A stretch of DNA of 8,655 bases from Chthonomonas sp. UBA2387. Its GTDB lineage: Bacteria; Armatimonadota; Fimbriimonadia; Fimbriimonadales; Fimbriimonadaceae. The stretch covers positions 22,334 to 30,988 of the forward strand of contig DDSP01000003.1 of the NCBI GenBank assembly GCA_002343445.1, in the 5' to 3' direction. The first letter of the stretch is position 1; each line of letters opens with the position of its first letter. Made by a program: the position numbers and the translations under genes. This document shows positions 1-6,586 of the stretch, in pieces. The notes under the pieces are model-generated. The model saw only the letters and a program-made list of their open reading frames with translations, had not been told where the DNA came from and did no database searches.

Positions 1-371
1 ATGTTGACCTCGACCAACGCCGTTACCGACTGCCGCACCTTGGCCAGTTGAGCGAGTTGCGACTCGCGATCCAGCGTATGGACGACGTCGAACGCCTCGA
101 CAACCAGCGGCACCTTGCGCGATTGCAGCGTGCCGATGAAGTGCCAAGTGCAAGCCCCCACCAACTCCTGTGGCAGGGCTTCGAACTTGCCCAAGGCCTC
201 TTGCAAACGGTTCTCGCCGAAGTCGCGGCACCCCAGATCGAACGCCTCGCGCACGGCATCGGCAGGGAAGCCTTTGGACACGGCGATCAGAGTCACCTCG
301 GAAGGGTCGCGGCCCACCGATTCGCAGGCTCGCTCGATGCGCTCCCGGATGGCCAGGAGCCGCGTTCTCAC
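1..371 (-). CDS. yggS: YggS/PROSC-family PLP-binding protein, N-terminal part (cut by left edge)
   Basis: This gene encodes the N-terminal ~123 residues of a YggS/PLPBP (COG0325) protein, a single-domain PLP carrier of the alanine-racemase-like TIM-barrel fold; the family keeps free pyridoxal phosphate in balance in the cytosol and has no established catalytic reaction. Family landmarks are visible: LIAVSK near residues 28-33, where K33 is the expected PLP-linking lysine, FGENRLQE at 51-58, and WHFIGTLQSRK at 76-86, followed by HTLDR and the start of the VEVN strand. Full-length members are about 220-235 residues, so roughly half lies beyond the left edge. The start is GTG at 371, whose GTGA overlaps the hisI stop, suggesting translational coupling; no Shine-Dalgarno is evident. 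It is the last gene seen in the minus-strand operon that also encodes a PLP-dependent lyase, which fits a PLP-supply role (inference). Confidence 0.93.
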   Translation of the reverse strand, partial: MRTRLLAIRERIERACESVGRDPSEVTLIAVSKGFPADAVREAFDLGCRDFGENRLQEALGKFEALPQELVGACTWHFIGTLQSRKVPLVVEAFDVVHTLDRESQLAQLAKVRQSVTALVEVN

Positions 372-835
372 AGCTTCGTCGGGTTCGGGGCGTCGCCGTA
401 GACCGCCACAGGATCGAACACCTTCTCGGTCTCTTCGAACCGAAGCGCTCCCCCCGCATCGGGTCCAAACGGGACGCTGCGGTAGAAGCACGATCGGTAC
501 CCCACGTGACAACTCGCGCCACCCTGGACGTCCACACGCAGCCAAACGCAGTCCTGATCGTCGTCCACGCGGATCTCCTTGACGATCTGGACCAGCCCGC
601 TGGTCGCGCCCTTGTGCCACAGCTTCTGGCGGCTGCGGCTGAAATAGACGGCCTCACCGAGTTCGAGCGTCTTCTGAAAGGCTTCGGCGTTCATGTAGGC
701 GTGCATGAGCAGTTCGCCCGACGCATGGTCGGTCGTGACCACGGGGATCAGGCCGTTCTCATCGAACTTGGGAGCCAGATCGAAGCCTTCTTCGACCTGC
801 TCCACGGACGTGCGTGCCGCGAATGCGATGCTCAT
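368..835 (-). CDS. hisI: Phosphoribosyl-AMP cyclohydrolase HisI
   Basis: HisI opens the adenine ring of phosphoribosyl-AMP, the third step of histidine biosynthesis, as a cytosolic metal-dependent homodimer. From the ATG at 835 the protein has 155 residues. Canonical segments are MHAYMNAEAF (44-53), YFSRSRQKLWHKGATSG (64-80) and ASCHVGYRSCFYR (107-119), which supplies the metal-binding Cys109 and Cys116. The Asp triad of the metal site is D91, D93 and D95. The usual DCDxD cysteine is not in its normal place: the sequence reads DDDQDC, with the third Cys at 96. There is no HisE (phosphoribosyl-ATP pyrophosphatase) domain, so it is monofunctional. An alternative ATG at 868 adds 11 residues that match nothing in the family; neither start has a clear ribosome binding site. 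It lies just downstream of the permease and overlaps yggS by 4 bp. No other his gene is present in the window. Confidence 0.93.
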   Translation of the reverse strand: MSIAFAARTSVEQVEEGFDLAPKFDENGLIPVVTTDHASGELLMHAYMNAEAFQKTLELGEAVYFSRSRQKLWHKGATSGLVQIVKEIRVDDDQDCVWLRVDVQGGASCHVGYRSCFYRSVPFGPDAGGALRFEETEKVFDPVAVYGDAPNPTKL

Positions 836-880
836 ATCGTGGGGGAATGTACCCGCGCCGGCGCGCATCGGCCGGGGCCG

Positions 881-2332
881 TCAGGCCTTGGCGAGCCGAC
901 CATAGCTGACCATGAACACCGGGATGCCAAGGAGCACGATGCCCAGCGTGATCAGAGTCGGCACCCGCGAACCAGGGTCGATCAACGAGTTGACCAACAG
1001 GAACAGCGTCGAACCGATGAACAGGAGCGGGGTGACCGGAAAAAGCGGGACCCGCATGGATGGAGCGTAGGCATGGGGGTGCGCTTCCAGGTGGCCCGGT
1101 TCGATCGGGTCGGTCAGCGAGTCGCCCTCCGAGACCGGAGCCACACCCCGGGACCGCTTTCGGAAGACGAACACCGATGCCACGGCGAGGGCATAGAACG
1201 GCACGATTCCGATGACGAAGGCATCGGTCAGCGCGGCAAACGCCGAGGAGCCGTGGAACGCCGAGGCCACCATGACGTACGTCACGCCCAACGCTCCAGA
1301 AAGCGCCACAGCGATATGAGGCGTCCGAAACGTCTCGTGAACCCGCGCCAGCGGTTCGAAGAAAAGCTTGTCCTCGGCCATGGCAAAGAAGATGCGGGGC
1401 GCCGTCAGCATCGAGCCGTTCAGTGTGCCGAACGTGGAGAGCATCACCGTCGCCACGATGAACGTGACGCCCACCGGGCCGACGAGCGAGCCCATCGCGT
1501 CGGCGGCGATGATCTGGCTGCCTGCGATCTCCTGCACCGAGAACACGGCCAGATACGCCATGTTGGCCAGAAGGTAGACAACGATGATAATCGCCGTCCC
1601 AAACAGAATCGCCAAGGGGACGTTGCGCTTGGGTTGGGTCATCTCGCCTGCGACGAACGAGCAATCCGACCAACCATCGTACGCCCACAACGCCGAGACA
1701 AGCGCAAGCCCGAACAGGGAAGGCGTGAAGCTGCCCGGAGGAGCCAGAGGAGAGTAGTTCCCGCCCGTCTTCGGCAGTCCGATGGCGAACGCAAGCACGA
1801 TCAGCACCAGCAGTCCGGCCACCTTGGCCACGGTCGTGAGGTTCTGGATGCCGGTGCCGAACTTCACGCCTCGGATGTTGGCCCAGGTGACGGCGAGAAT
1901 CGCGCCCACAGCCAGCGCGGCAGCGCCTCGGGAGAAGGCGGGGTCGTCGCCCGGAGTATTGGTCAGCCGCATCGCGTACTCGCCAAAAACCAGGGCTACG
2001 GCTCCGACCGCCGAAGGCCGGATGAGCACGAGCTGAGCCCAGCCGAACAAGAAGCCGGGCAACCGCCCGAAGCCCTCGCGGATGAACACGTAAGGCCCGC
2101 CCGAGTAGGGATAGGCGCTGCCCACCTCGGCCAGAGTCAGCGCGCCACACAAGACGAACAAACCGCCGACGATCCACACGGCCAGCATGGGCCCAGGGCC
2201 GGGCAGCTTCTCGGCGATTCCGGCGGGGCTGCGGAAGATGCCCGAGCCGATGGTGGTGCCCACCACAACGGCCACGCCGCTCCACAGCCCGATTTGACGG
2301 ACCAAACCCGGGGAAGACGTGGACGCGGCCAT
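881..2332 (-). CDS. APC-superfamily amino-acid permease (LAT/SteT-like)
   Basis: A 483-residue integral membrane transporter of the amino acid-polyamine-organocation superfamily, expected to exchange or import amino acids across the inner membrane. The first helix carries the unwound substrate-binding motif TIGSGIF (27-33), and about 12 hydrophobic segments follow, roughly at 13-33, 47-68, 92-119, 136-152, 167-186, 204-218, 239-263, 285-304, 338-357, 368-390, 430-450 and 457-477. The stretch YDGWSDCSFVAGEM (218-231) followed by QPKRNVP (233-239) is typical of the LAT/YkbA (SteT) branch, whose members exchange neutral amino acids such as serine and threonine; the actual substrate cannot be read from the sequence. 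A hydrophilic loop at about 391-426, containing three His residues, separates the tenth and eleventh helices. The start is ATG 2332, 38 bp after the metC stop, with no good ribosome binding site. Its place behind a cystathionine lyase makes a sulfur- or neutral-amino-acid substrate plausible (inference). Confidence 0.92.
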   Translation of the reverse strand: MAASTSSPGLVRQIGLWSGVAVVVGTTIGSGIFRSPAGIAEKLPGPGPMLAVWIVGGLFVLCGALTLAEVGSAYPYSGGPYVFIREGFGRLPGFLFGWAQLVLIRPSAVGAVALVFGEYAMRLTNTPGDDPAFSRGAAALAVGAILAVTWANIRGVKFGTGIQNLTTVAKVAGLLVLIVLAFAIGLPKTGGNYSPLAPPGSFTPSLFGLALVSALWAYDGWSDCSFVAGEMTQPKRNVPLAILFGTAIIIVVYLLANMAYLAVFSVQEIAGSQIIAADAMGSLVGPVGVTFIVATVMLSTFGTLNGSMLTAPRIFFAMAEDKLFFEPLARVHETFRTPHIAVALSGALGVTYVMVASAFHGSSAFAALTDAFVIGIVPFYALAVASVFVFRKRSRGVAPVSEGDSLTDPIEPGHLEAHPHAYAPSMRVPLFPVTPLLFIGSTLFLLVNSLIDPGSRVPTLITLGIVLLGIPVFMVSYGRLAKA

Positions 2333-2370
2333 GGTGTGGGCACTTTACCCCTGCGTGGCGCTATTGCCGA

Positions 2371-3525
2371 CTAGACTTGTGCCATCGCCCGCTCGAGGTC
2401 CTCGATCAGGTCCTGGGGGTCTTCCAAGCCGCAGTAAAGGCGGATCATCCAGCGGGGCGCTTCCCAATCCAGCGGGTGGACTTCGATGGGAACCGCCAAA
2501 CTCTCGTGCCCGCCCCAGCTCACGCCGATCCGGAACCACTTGAGAGAGGCGCAGAACCGGTACACCTCGTCGCGCGTGGCGAACGTCGGCTCGAACGAGA
2601 ACAACCCGCCCGACCCGCGCATTTGCCGCAGATACAAGTCGCGTTGAGGGTAATCGGGCAGCGAGACGTGATGCACCTGCCGCACCTTCGGGTGGCTGCT
2701 CAGCCATGCCGCCAGCGTGTCGGCCGTCCCGGCGTGTTGGGCCAGCCGGAGGCGAAGCGTCCGCAACCCGCGCATCAGCAGCCAAGCGGGGAAGGGAGGC
2801 AGCGCGCCGCCAAGCAGGGCCAACTCGTTCCGGACGATGGCGTCCATGCGTTCGGCGGAGGTGCACAGCACACCCGCGACCACGTCGCTGTGACCGTTCA
2901 GGTACTTGGTGCCGCTGTGGACCACCATGTCCACCCCGAGTTCGCAGGGGTTCTGAAGCAACGCTCCGCAGTAGGTGTTGTCGCAGGCCGTTGCGATTCC
3001 GCGTTCCTTGGCAGCGCCGGCAATGGCCGCGAGGTCCTGCAAGCGGAAAATGAGGCTGCTGGGCGATTCCAGGTAGATCAAACTCGTCTCGGGCCGGATG
3101 GCGTCAACCACCGACTCGACCGTTCGCCCGTCCACCAACGTGTGCGTCACGCCGAAGCGGGCGAGCAGGTTCTGCATGACCTGGCGCGAGGGACCATAGG
3201 CCGTGTCCACCATGACGACATGCGAGCCGGCGCGGCAGACGCTGACGATGGCGGCCGAGATGGCTGCCATGCCGCTGGCGAACAGCTTGCACGCGCCAGC
3301 CTTCTCCAGCGAGGCGATCTTCTGCTCGGCGATGTGGTTCGTCGGGTTGCCGAGCCGGCTGTAGTGGAACGGCGGCCCGCCCGGATGATGCTGCATCGTG
3401 TCCCACATCGAGTGGGGGTCGTCGAACACGAAGAGCGAGGTCTGGAAGATCGGGGGTACGACGGCGCCGAGGATGCGTTCCTCTTCGCCGAGGTGTTGGA
3501 GCAGGGTGTCGGGTCGAGGGTCCAT
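2371..3525 (-). CDS. metC: Cys/Met-metabolism PLP enzyme, MetC-type cystathionine beta-lyase
   Basis: A fold-type I PLP enzyme of the trans-sulfuration family, best matched to cystathionine beta-lyase, which splits cystathionine into homocysteine, pyruvate and ammonia for methionine synthesis. Numbering from a GTG at 3537 (388 residues): YSR at 59-61 and SGM at 88-90 bind cofactor phosphate, Y114 lies in the TAYGPSR segment, D186 faces the pyridine nitrogen, and K211 in SGTKYLNGHSD is the Schiff-base lysine. IRLYCGLED (365-373) supplies R366 for the substrate carboxylate. LESPSSLIFRLQD, RGLRTLRLRLAQH and especially SWGGHESL (340-347) resemble E. coli MetC more than MetB or MGL, which usually have SLGG. 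Related C-S lyases or methionine gamma-lyase remain possible. The ATG at 3525 is given as the start because a candidate -10 lies too close to the GTG at 3537; neither has a Shine-Dalgarno. It is the first gene of the minus-strand operon. Confidence 0.88.
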   Translation of the reverse strand: MDPRPDTLLQHLGEEERILGAVVPPIFQTSLFVFDDPHSMWDTMQHHPGGPPFHYSRLGNPTNHIAEQKIASLEKAGACKLFASGMAAISAAIVSVCRAGSHVVMVDTAYGPSRQVMQNLLARFGVTHTLVDGRTVESVVDAIRPETSLIYLESPSSLIFRLQDLAAIAGAAKERGIATACDNTYCGALLQNPCELGVDMVVHSGTKYLNGHSDVVAGVLCTSAERMDAIVRNELALLGGALPPFPAWLLMRGLRTLRLRLAQHAGTADTLAAWLSSHPKVRQVHHVSLPDYPQRDLYLRQMRGSGGLFSFEPTFATRDEVYRFCASLKWFRIGVSWGGHESLAVPIEVHPLDWEAPRWMIRLYCGLEDPQDLIEDLERAMAQV

Positions 3526-3540
3526 GTTGGGGAACACGAA

Positions 3541-3549
3541 AGTCTAGCA
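3541..3549 (-). promoter_or_regulatory. Candidate extended -10 promoter for the metC-permease-hisI-yggS operon
   Basis: On the minus strand the divergent intergenic region contains TGCTAGACT, a fair match to the extended -10 form TGnTATAAT. Transcription would begin about 7 bases downstream, near 3534, leaving a very short leader before the ATG at 3525 and excluding the GTG at 3537. No convincing -35 hexamer is found at normal spacing, so this is only a candidate. Confidence 0.25.
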
Positions 3550-3642
3550 GTCTGCGGGGCGTCCGAGGGCCATAGGTGCATATTCCCGGCCCCGTGGGTG
3601 GTGAGTCGCGCCGATTGTGCCGATATGAGACGTGTCCCCACC

Positions 3643-5352
3643 ATGAAAGAGCATTCACGATGGGCCCGCATTGGACTTCTTGTGGCTCAAGACGACCGAT
3701 ACGGCGCGCACTATCAAGAGGCGATCGAGCGTACCGGCCTCGCGTACGAGACGCTCGAAGACCGCAGTCTGATGGACCTGTCTTCGCACGGGGTGCTGTT
3801 GCTGTGCGGCCATGCGCAACTGAAGCACGGCCACGTAGAGGCGGTTGCCCAATGGGTTCAGGAGGGTGGCTGCGTGATCTGTTCTGGTTCGACTTGGGGC
3901 CTTGAAAGCGTCTTGGGCTTGGACCCCAAGAGCCAGGCCGCCAGCACCGCGACCCTGACTCAAACGGCCGAATCTCCCATTTGGCCCGACGACTGCGAGC
4001 GTGTCCGATTCATGGGTGGATCGCTCCACACGGCCAATGGCTGCGAAGTGTTGGCATCGGTCGGCAACGGGTTCGTGGGGATTGGAAGGCGTCGCGTCGG
4101 TCGCGGGTGGGCGTACTGGCTCGCGCCCCATCTGGGGCAGACCGCAGCGATGATGCAGGGGGGCCGCAGCGTCGAATCGGATTCGCCAGGGCCATCCGAC
4201 GATTCCGCGAACACCATGGACGGCGACCTGCGCGCGGAAGACGGGACCAACCTCTCCTTCGAGCACGACCGACACACGGTGGGCGACGAGCATCCCTACT
4301 TCGACTCGCCCTACGTGGACTTGCTCCGCGAAATGTGGTTGCGTGCCGTGGTCCAATCGGCCAAGGACACGGGCCGTGCCCTGGCGATGATGTGGTACTG
4401 GCCCAACTTCTCTCCAGCCACGGTCATGCTGACCTTCGAGTGCACGTCGCTTGATCCCGACCAGGTGTACGGCATGGACCGGATGCTGCAGATGATGCAG
4501 GGCTATGCGACGTGGCTCACGGGCCCCCCCGGTTACGGCAACGATATCTATCGCTGGATGAAGCAGCGGGGACACGAACCCGGCCTGCTCTTCGTGACCG
4601 AAGACCCGAGCGGCTGGCACGAAGGCAAACTCAAGATTCAGTATCAGGTCATCAGTCGGTCGAGCTCGACCATGGACATGGCGGCGATCCGGCCGATGTC
4701 CGGTCGGTGGTATCGGCTCGACGAGATGTACACGATGGCCGAGGAAACGGCGGCGAAGGTCTCCCTCAGCAAGGGTGGGCGGCAGCCGGGCACCTCGGGA
4801 TACCTGTTTGGCACTTGCCACCCCTACTACCCGATCAAGCAGAACGGGGCTTCGTCGCGCATCCTCGAAGTGCCCTACCAAATCTGCGATCCGGGCAAGT
4901 CGTGTCAAGACGGGACGGCGGCCCGATTGGTCCAGCAGACCTTGGTCCGCAATGGCTGCCTTCAGATCGTCTCCCGACCCGAGGCCGTCGCCGAGCCCGT
5001 GGCGTTCTCCTCGCTTCGCAAAGTGCTGACCCAGTGCAAGATGAACCGCATGGAGTTCGTGCTGCCCAGCGAGATCGCCGAGTACGAGCGCTTGCGCCGA
5101 AACGTCCGCTTGGCCCAGATCGAGCAGAACGGTCAGCCGATCCTGCGCATCAGCACGCCGACCCGCTTCGAGAAGGCCTGCCTGATGATCAGCGAGCCAG
5201 CCACCGACGCCGGAAAGCACGGGATGCCCTCGCATCAGGGCGTCCGCGAGTACCTTGGACTGCGGTGGCTCTCGGTCGTGTTGGACCTCGACGCAAAGTC
5301 CCCCAACGATGTCCGCGTTTCGTTCGGAGCCCAGGACGAGCAAGCCGCCTGA
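3643..5352 (+). CDS. Uncharacterised protein: GATase-like domain plus degraded polysaccharide-deacetylase-like domain
   Basis: No named function can be given. From ATG 3643 the protein has 569 residues; an in-frame ATG at 3625 would add six. No ribosome binding site separates them, and no signal peptide or membrane helix is seen. Residues 8-95 look like a class-I glutamine-amidotransferase-like Rossmann fold: ARIGLLV strand, LLLCGHAQL after a strand, then WVQEGGCVICSGSTWGLE; there is no nucleophile-elbow cysteine, so it resembles ThuA or beta-galactosidase-trimerisation-like domains. Residues 172-215 are acidic, probably disordered. Residues 256-450 follow the order of a NodB-type deacetylase (VMLTFECTS at 261-269, YATWLTGPPGY at 288-298, RGHEPGL at 309-315, GYLFGTCHPYYPI at 386-398), but Asp/His positions expected for the metal are replaced (Cys267, Leu315). 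A beta-rich tail, about 460-560, ends it. It lies 99 bp upstream of the E1 genes on the same strand. Fold assignments are inferences from motif order. Confidence 0.72.
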   Translation: MKEHSRWARIGLLVAQDDRYGAHYQEAIERTGLAYETLEDRSLMDLSSHGVLLLCGHAQLKHGHVEAVAQWVQEGGCVICSGSTWGLESVLGLDPKSQAASTATLTQTAESPIWPDDCERVRFMGGSLHTANGCEVLASVGNGFVGIGRRRVGRGWAYWLAPHLGQTAAMMQGGRSVESDSPGPSDDSANTMDGDLRAEDGTNLSFEHDRHTVGDEHPYFDSPYVDLLREMWLRAVVQSAKDTGRALAMMWYWPNFSPATVMLTFECTSLDPDQVYGMDRMLQMMQGYATWLTGPPGYGNDIYRWMKQRGHEPGLLFVTEDPSGWHEGKLKIQYQVISRSSSTMDMAAIRPMSGRWYRLDEMYTMAEETAAKVSLSKGGRQPGTSGYLFGTCHPYYPIKQNGASSRILEVPYQICDPGKSCQDGTAARLVQQTLVRNGCLQIVSRPEAVAEPVAFSSLRKVLTQCKMNRMEFVLPSEIAEYERLRRNVRLAQIEQNGQPILRISTPTRFEKACLMISEPATDAGKHGMPSHQGVREYLGLRWLSVVLDLDAKSPNDVRVSFGAQDEQAA

Positions 5353-5436
5353 CGGTTGCCGAGAAGGGCCTTCGTCCGCCGCGGGCGACCCGCCTCGGGT
5401 ATCCTCTCGGCTTCGCGCGAACCGCGACATCACCCC

Positions 5437-5440
5437 GGAG
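5437..5440 (+). promoter_or_regulatory. Ribosome binding site supporting a TTG start for E1 alpha
   Basis: GGAG at 5437-5440 lies 11 bases before the TTG at 5452. The frame contains no ATG until after the first conserved E1 residues, so this site decides the start. The spacing is slightly long, and the alternative TTG at 5356 cannot be excluded. Confidence 0.5.
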
Positions 5441-5451
5441 ATCTCAAAGAT

Positions 5452-6585
5452 TTGACCCCGACTGCGACCAAGACGAAGGCCGCCCCAAGGAAGTTGGAAC
5501 CGCACCAGACACCCATCTTGGCCCGTGACCTCCTCACTCCCGAGGATCATCGCGAACTGCTCAATCAGTTGTATCTGGCCCGGTACTTCGACGTTCGGCT
5601 GATCAAGGAGAAGAAGCGCGGGCGCCTCCGAGGCACGCTGTATTCCAGCCACAACCAAGAGGCCGTGCTCGTCGGCTCGCTGTACGGGCTGGAGCCAACC
5701 GACTGGATCAGCCCGATCCACCGCGACATGCCCGCGTTCTTCCTCAAGGACGCCAAGAACGGCTGGCGCAACCCCGAGCGCATCGGCATGAGCATCGAAG
5801 AGGTGTGCAGCCAGGTCTGGTGCAAAGTGACGTCGCCCGGTCGAGCCCGCGACAACTGGTCGCACATCGGCAGCAAGGCGAAGCGCATCATCCACTCGAC
5901 GTCCATGCTCGCGGGCACCATACCGGTCGCCGCCGGAGTCGCGTACGCCAACCGGCTCGATGGCGGCAACGACGTGGTCCTCACCTACAACGGCGAGGGC
6001 TCGACGGCCCAAGGCATCTTCCACGAGGCGATCAACTTCGCCGCCGTGCACAAGCTGCCCGTGGTCACCATCGTCGAGAACAACCAGTGGGCGTATGGCA
6101 CGCCGCTCGAACTCAGTTCTCCCAACAAGGATGTGGCCGACCGGGCCAAGGGCTACAGCATCCCAGGCCTCGTCGCCGACGGGCAGGACGTGCTCGACGT
6201 GTACGACAAGGTGATGCAGGCCGTCGAACACGCCCGCGCAGGCAACGGCCCGAGCATCGTCGAGTGCAAGACGTTCCGTGCCTACGGCCATGGCGACCAT
6301 GACGACGATCGCGCCGCCCGCTACCGCACGAAGGAAGACGTCGAATCGGGTCGGAGCCGAGATCCGATCGCCATCTGCAAGATCCACCTCGTCAACAAGG
6401 GCTATCTCACCAAGGCCGAGGCCAAGAAGTACATGGCTGAGAACAAGCACGCCACGCAAACCTCGGACGAGGACTTCCCGCCGGACGTCGTGTCGTACAT
6501 GTCGAAGGGCATCGAGTTTGCCCTAGCATCGCCGCCACCTCCAGCCGAAGAGGGCGCGATGTGGGTTTTCCGGGAGGAGAACTGA
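5452..6585 (+). CDS. 2-oxoacid dehydrogenase E1 component, alpha subunit (ThDP-dependent)
   Basis: The alpha half of an alpha2beta2 E1 enzyme that decarboxylates a 2-oxoacid (pyruvate, branched-chain 2-oxoacid) or acetoin using thiamine diphosphate and passes the acyl group to an E2 lipoyl domain. From the TTG at 5452 it has 377 residues, usual for the family. Visible elements: RGTLYSSHNQEAVLVG (60-75), the IHRDMPAFF segment (89-97), NWSHIGSK (135-142), TIPVAAGVAYANR (156-168), then the ThDP/Mg motif NGEGSTAQG...ENNQWA (180-214), and the active-site loop FRAYGHGDHDDDRAARYR (275-292). The cofactor motif has GEG where most E1 alpha proteins have GDG; human BCKDHA also has GEG, so this is a tolerated variant and a hint, no more, towards branched-chain substrates. 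The first ~25 residues are Lys/Pro/Thr-rich and probably flexible. It is followed one base later by the beta subunit. Substrate is undetermined. Confidence 0.93.
   Translation: MTPTATKTKAAPRKLEPHQTPILARDLLTPEDHRELLNQLYLARYFDVRLIKEKKRGRLRGTLYSSHNQEAVLVGSLYGLEPTDWISPIHRDMPAFFLKDAKNGWRNPERIGMSIEEVCSQVWCKVTSPGRARDNWSHIGSKAKRIIHSTSMLAGTIPVAAGVAYANRLDGGNDVVLTYNGEGSTAQGIFHEAINFAAVHKLPVVTIVENNQWAYGTPLELSSPNKDVADRAKGYSIPGLVADGQDVLDVYDKVMQAVEHARAGNGPSIVECKTFRAYGHGDHDDDRAARYRTKEDVESGRSRDPIAICKIHLVNKGYLTKAEAKKYMAENKHATQTSDEDFPPDVVSYMSKGIEFALASPPPPAEEGAMWVFREEN
6572..6579 (+). promoter_or_regulatory. Strong Shine-Dalgarno for E1 beta
   Basis: GGGAGGAG sits inside the last codons of the alpha subunit gene, 7 bases before the ATG at 6587. 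It is the best ribosome binding site in the window and indicates that beta is translated efficiently in its own right in addition to any coupling to alpha. Confidence 0.75.
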
Positions 6586-6586
6586 A

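Noticed and set aside
2342..2347. TAAAGT on the minus strand as a possible -10 for the permease
   Set aside because: Only a partial match with no -35 at usual spacing, and it lies in a 38-bp gap inside an apparent operon.
170..2374. A 734-codon plus-strand open frame antisense to yggS, hisI and the permease
   Set aside because: Low-complexity Arg/His/Asp/Gln composition and no domain; it mirrors three well-identified genes on the other strand.
2371..3547. CTAGACTT / AGTCTAG words near 2371-2378 and 3541-3547 as a repeated operator
   Set aside because: The shared core is a short near-palindromic word, and one copy overlaps the metC stop codon; two occurrences are not enough to support a binding site.
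2377..3624. N-terminal extension of the uncharacterised plus-strand gene back to 2377
   Set aside because: The frame stays open, but the extension lies entirely antisense to metC, has shadow-type composition, and crosses the divergent promoter region; ATG 3643 or 3625 is the reasonable start.
5381..5393. Small hairpin GCGGG-CGA-CCCGC between the uncharacterised gene and E1 alpha
   Set aside because: Only a 5-bp stem with no following T run; common by chance at this GC content, so not called a terminator.
3655..6459. A 934-codon open frame on the minus strand covering the uncharacterised gene and E1 alpha
   Set aside because: Its translation is Ala/Val/Arg/His-rich with no recognisable motif, and it runs opposite two genes, one with clear E1 motifs. 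Long antisense frames are expected where high-GC third positions suppress stops.
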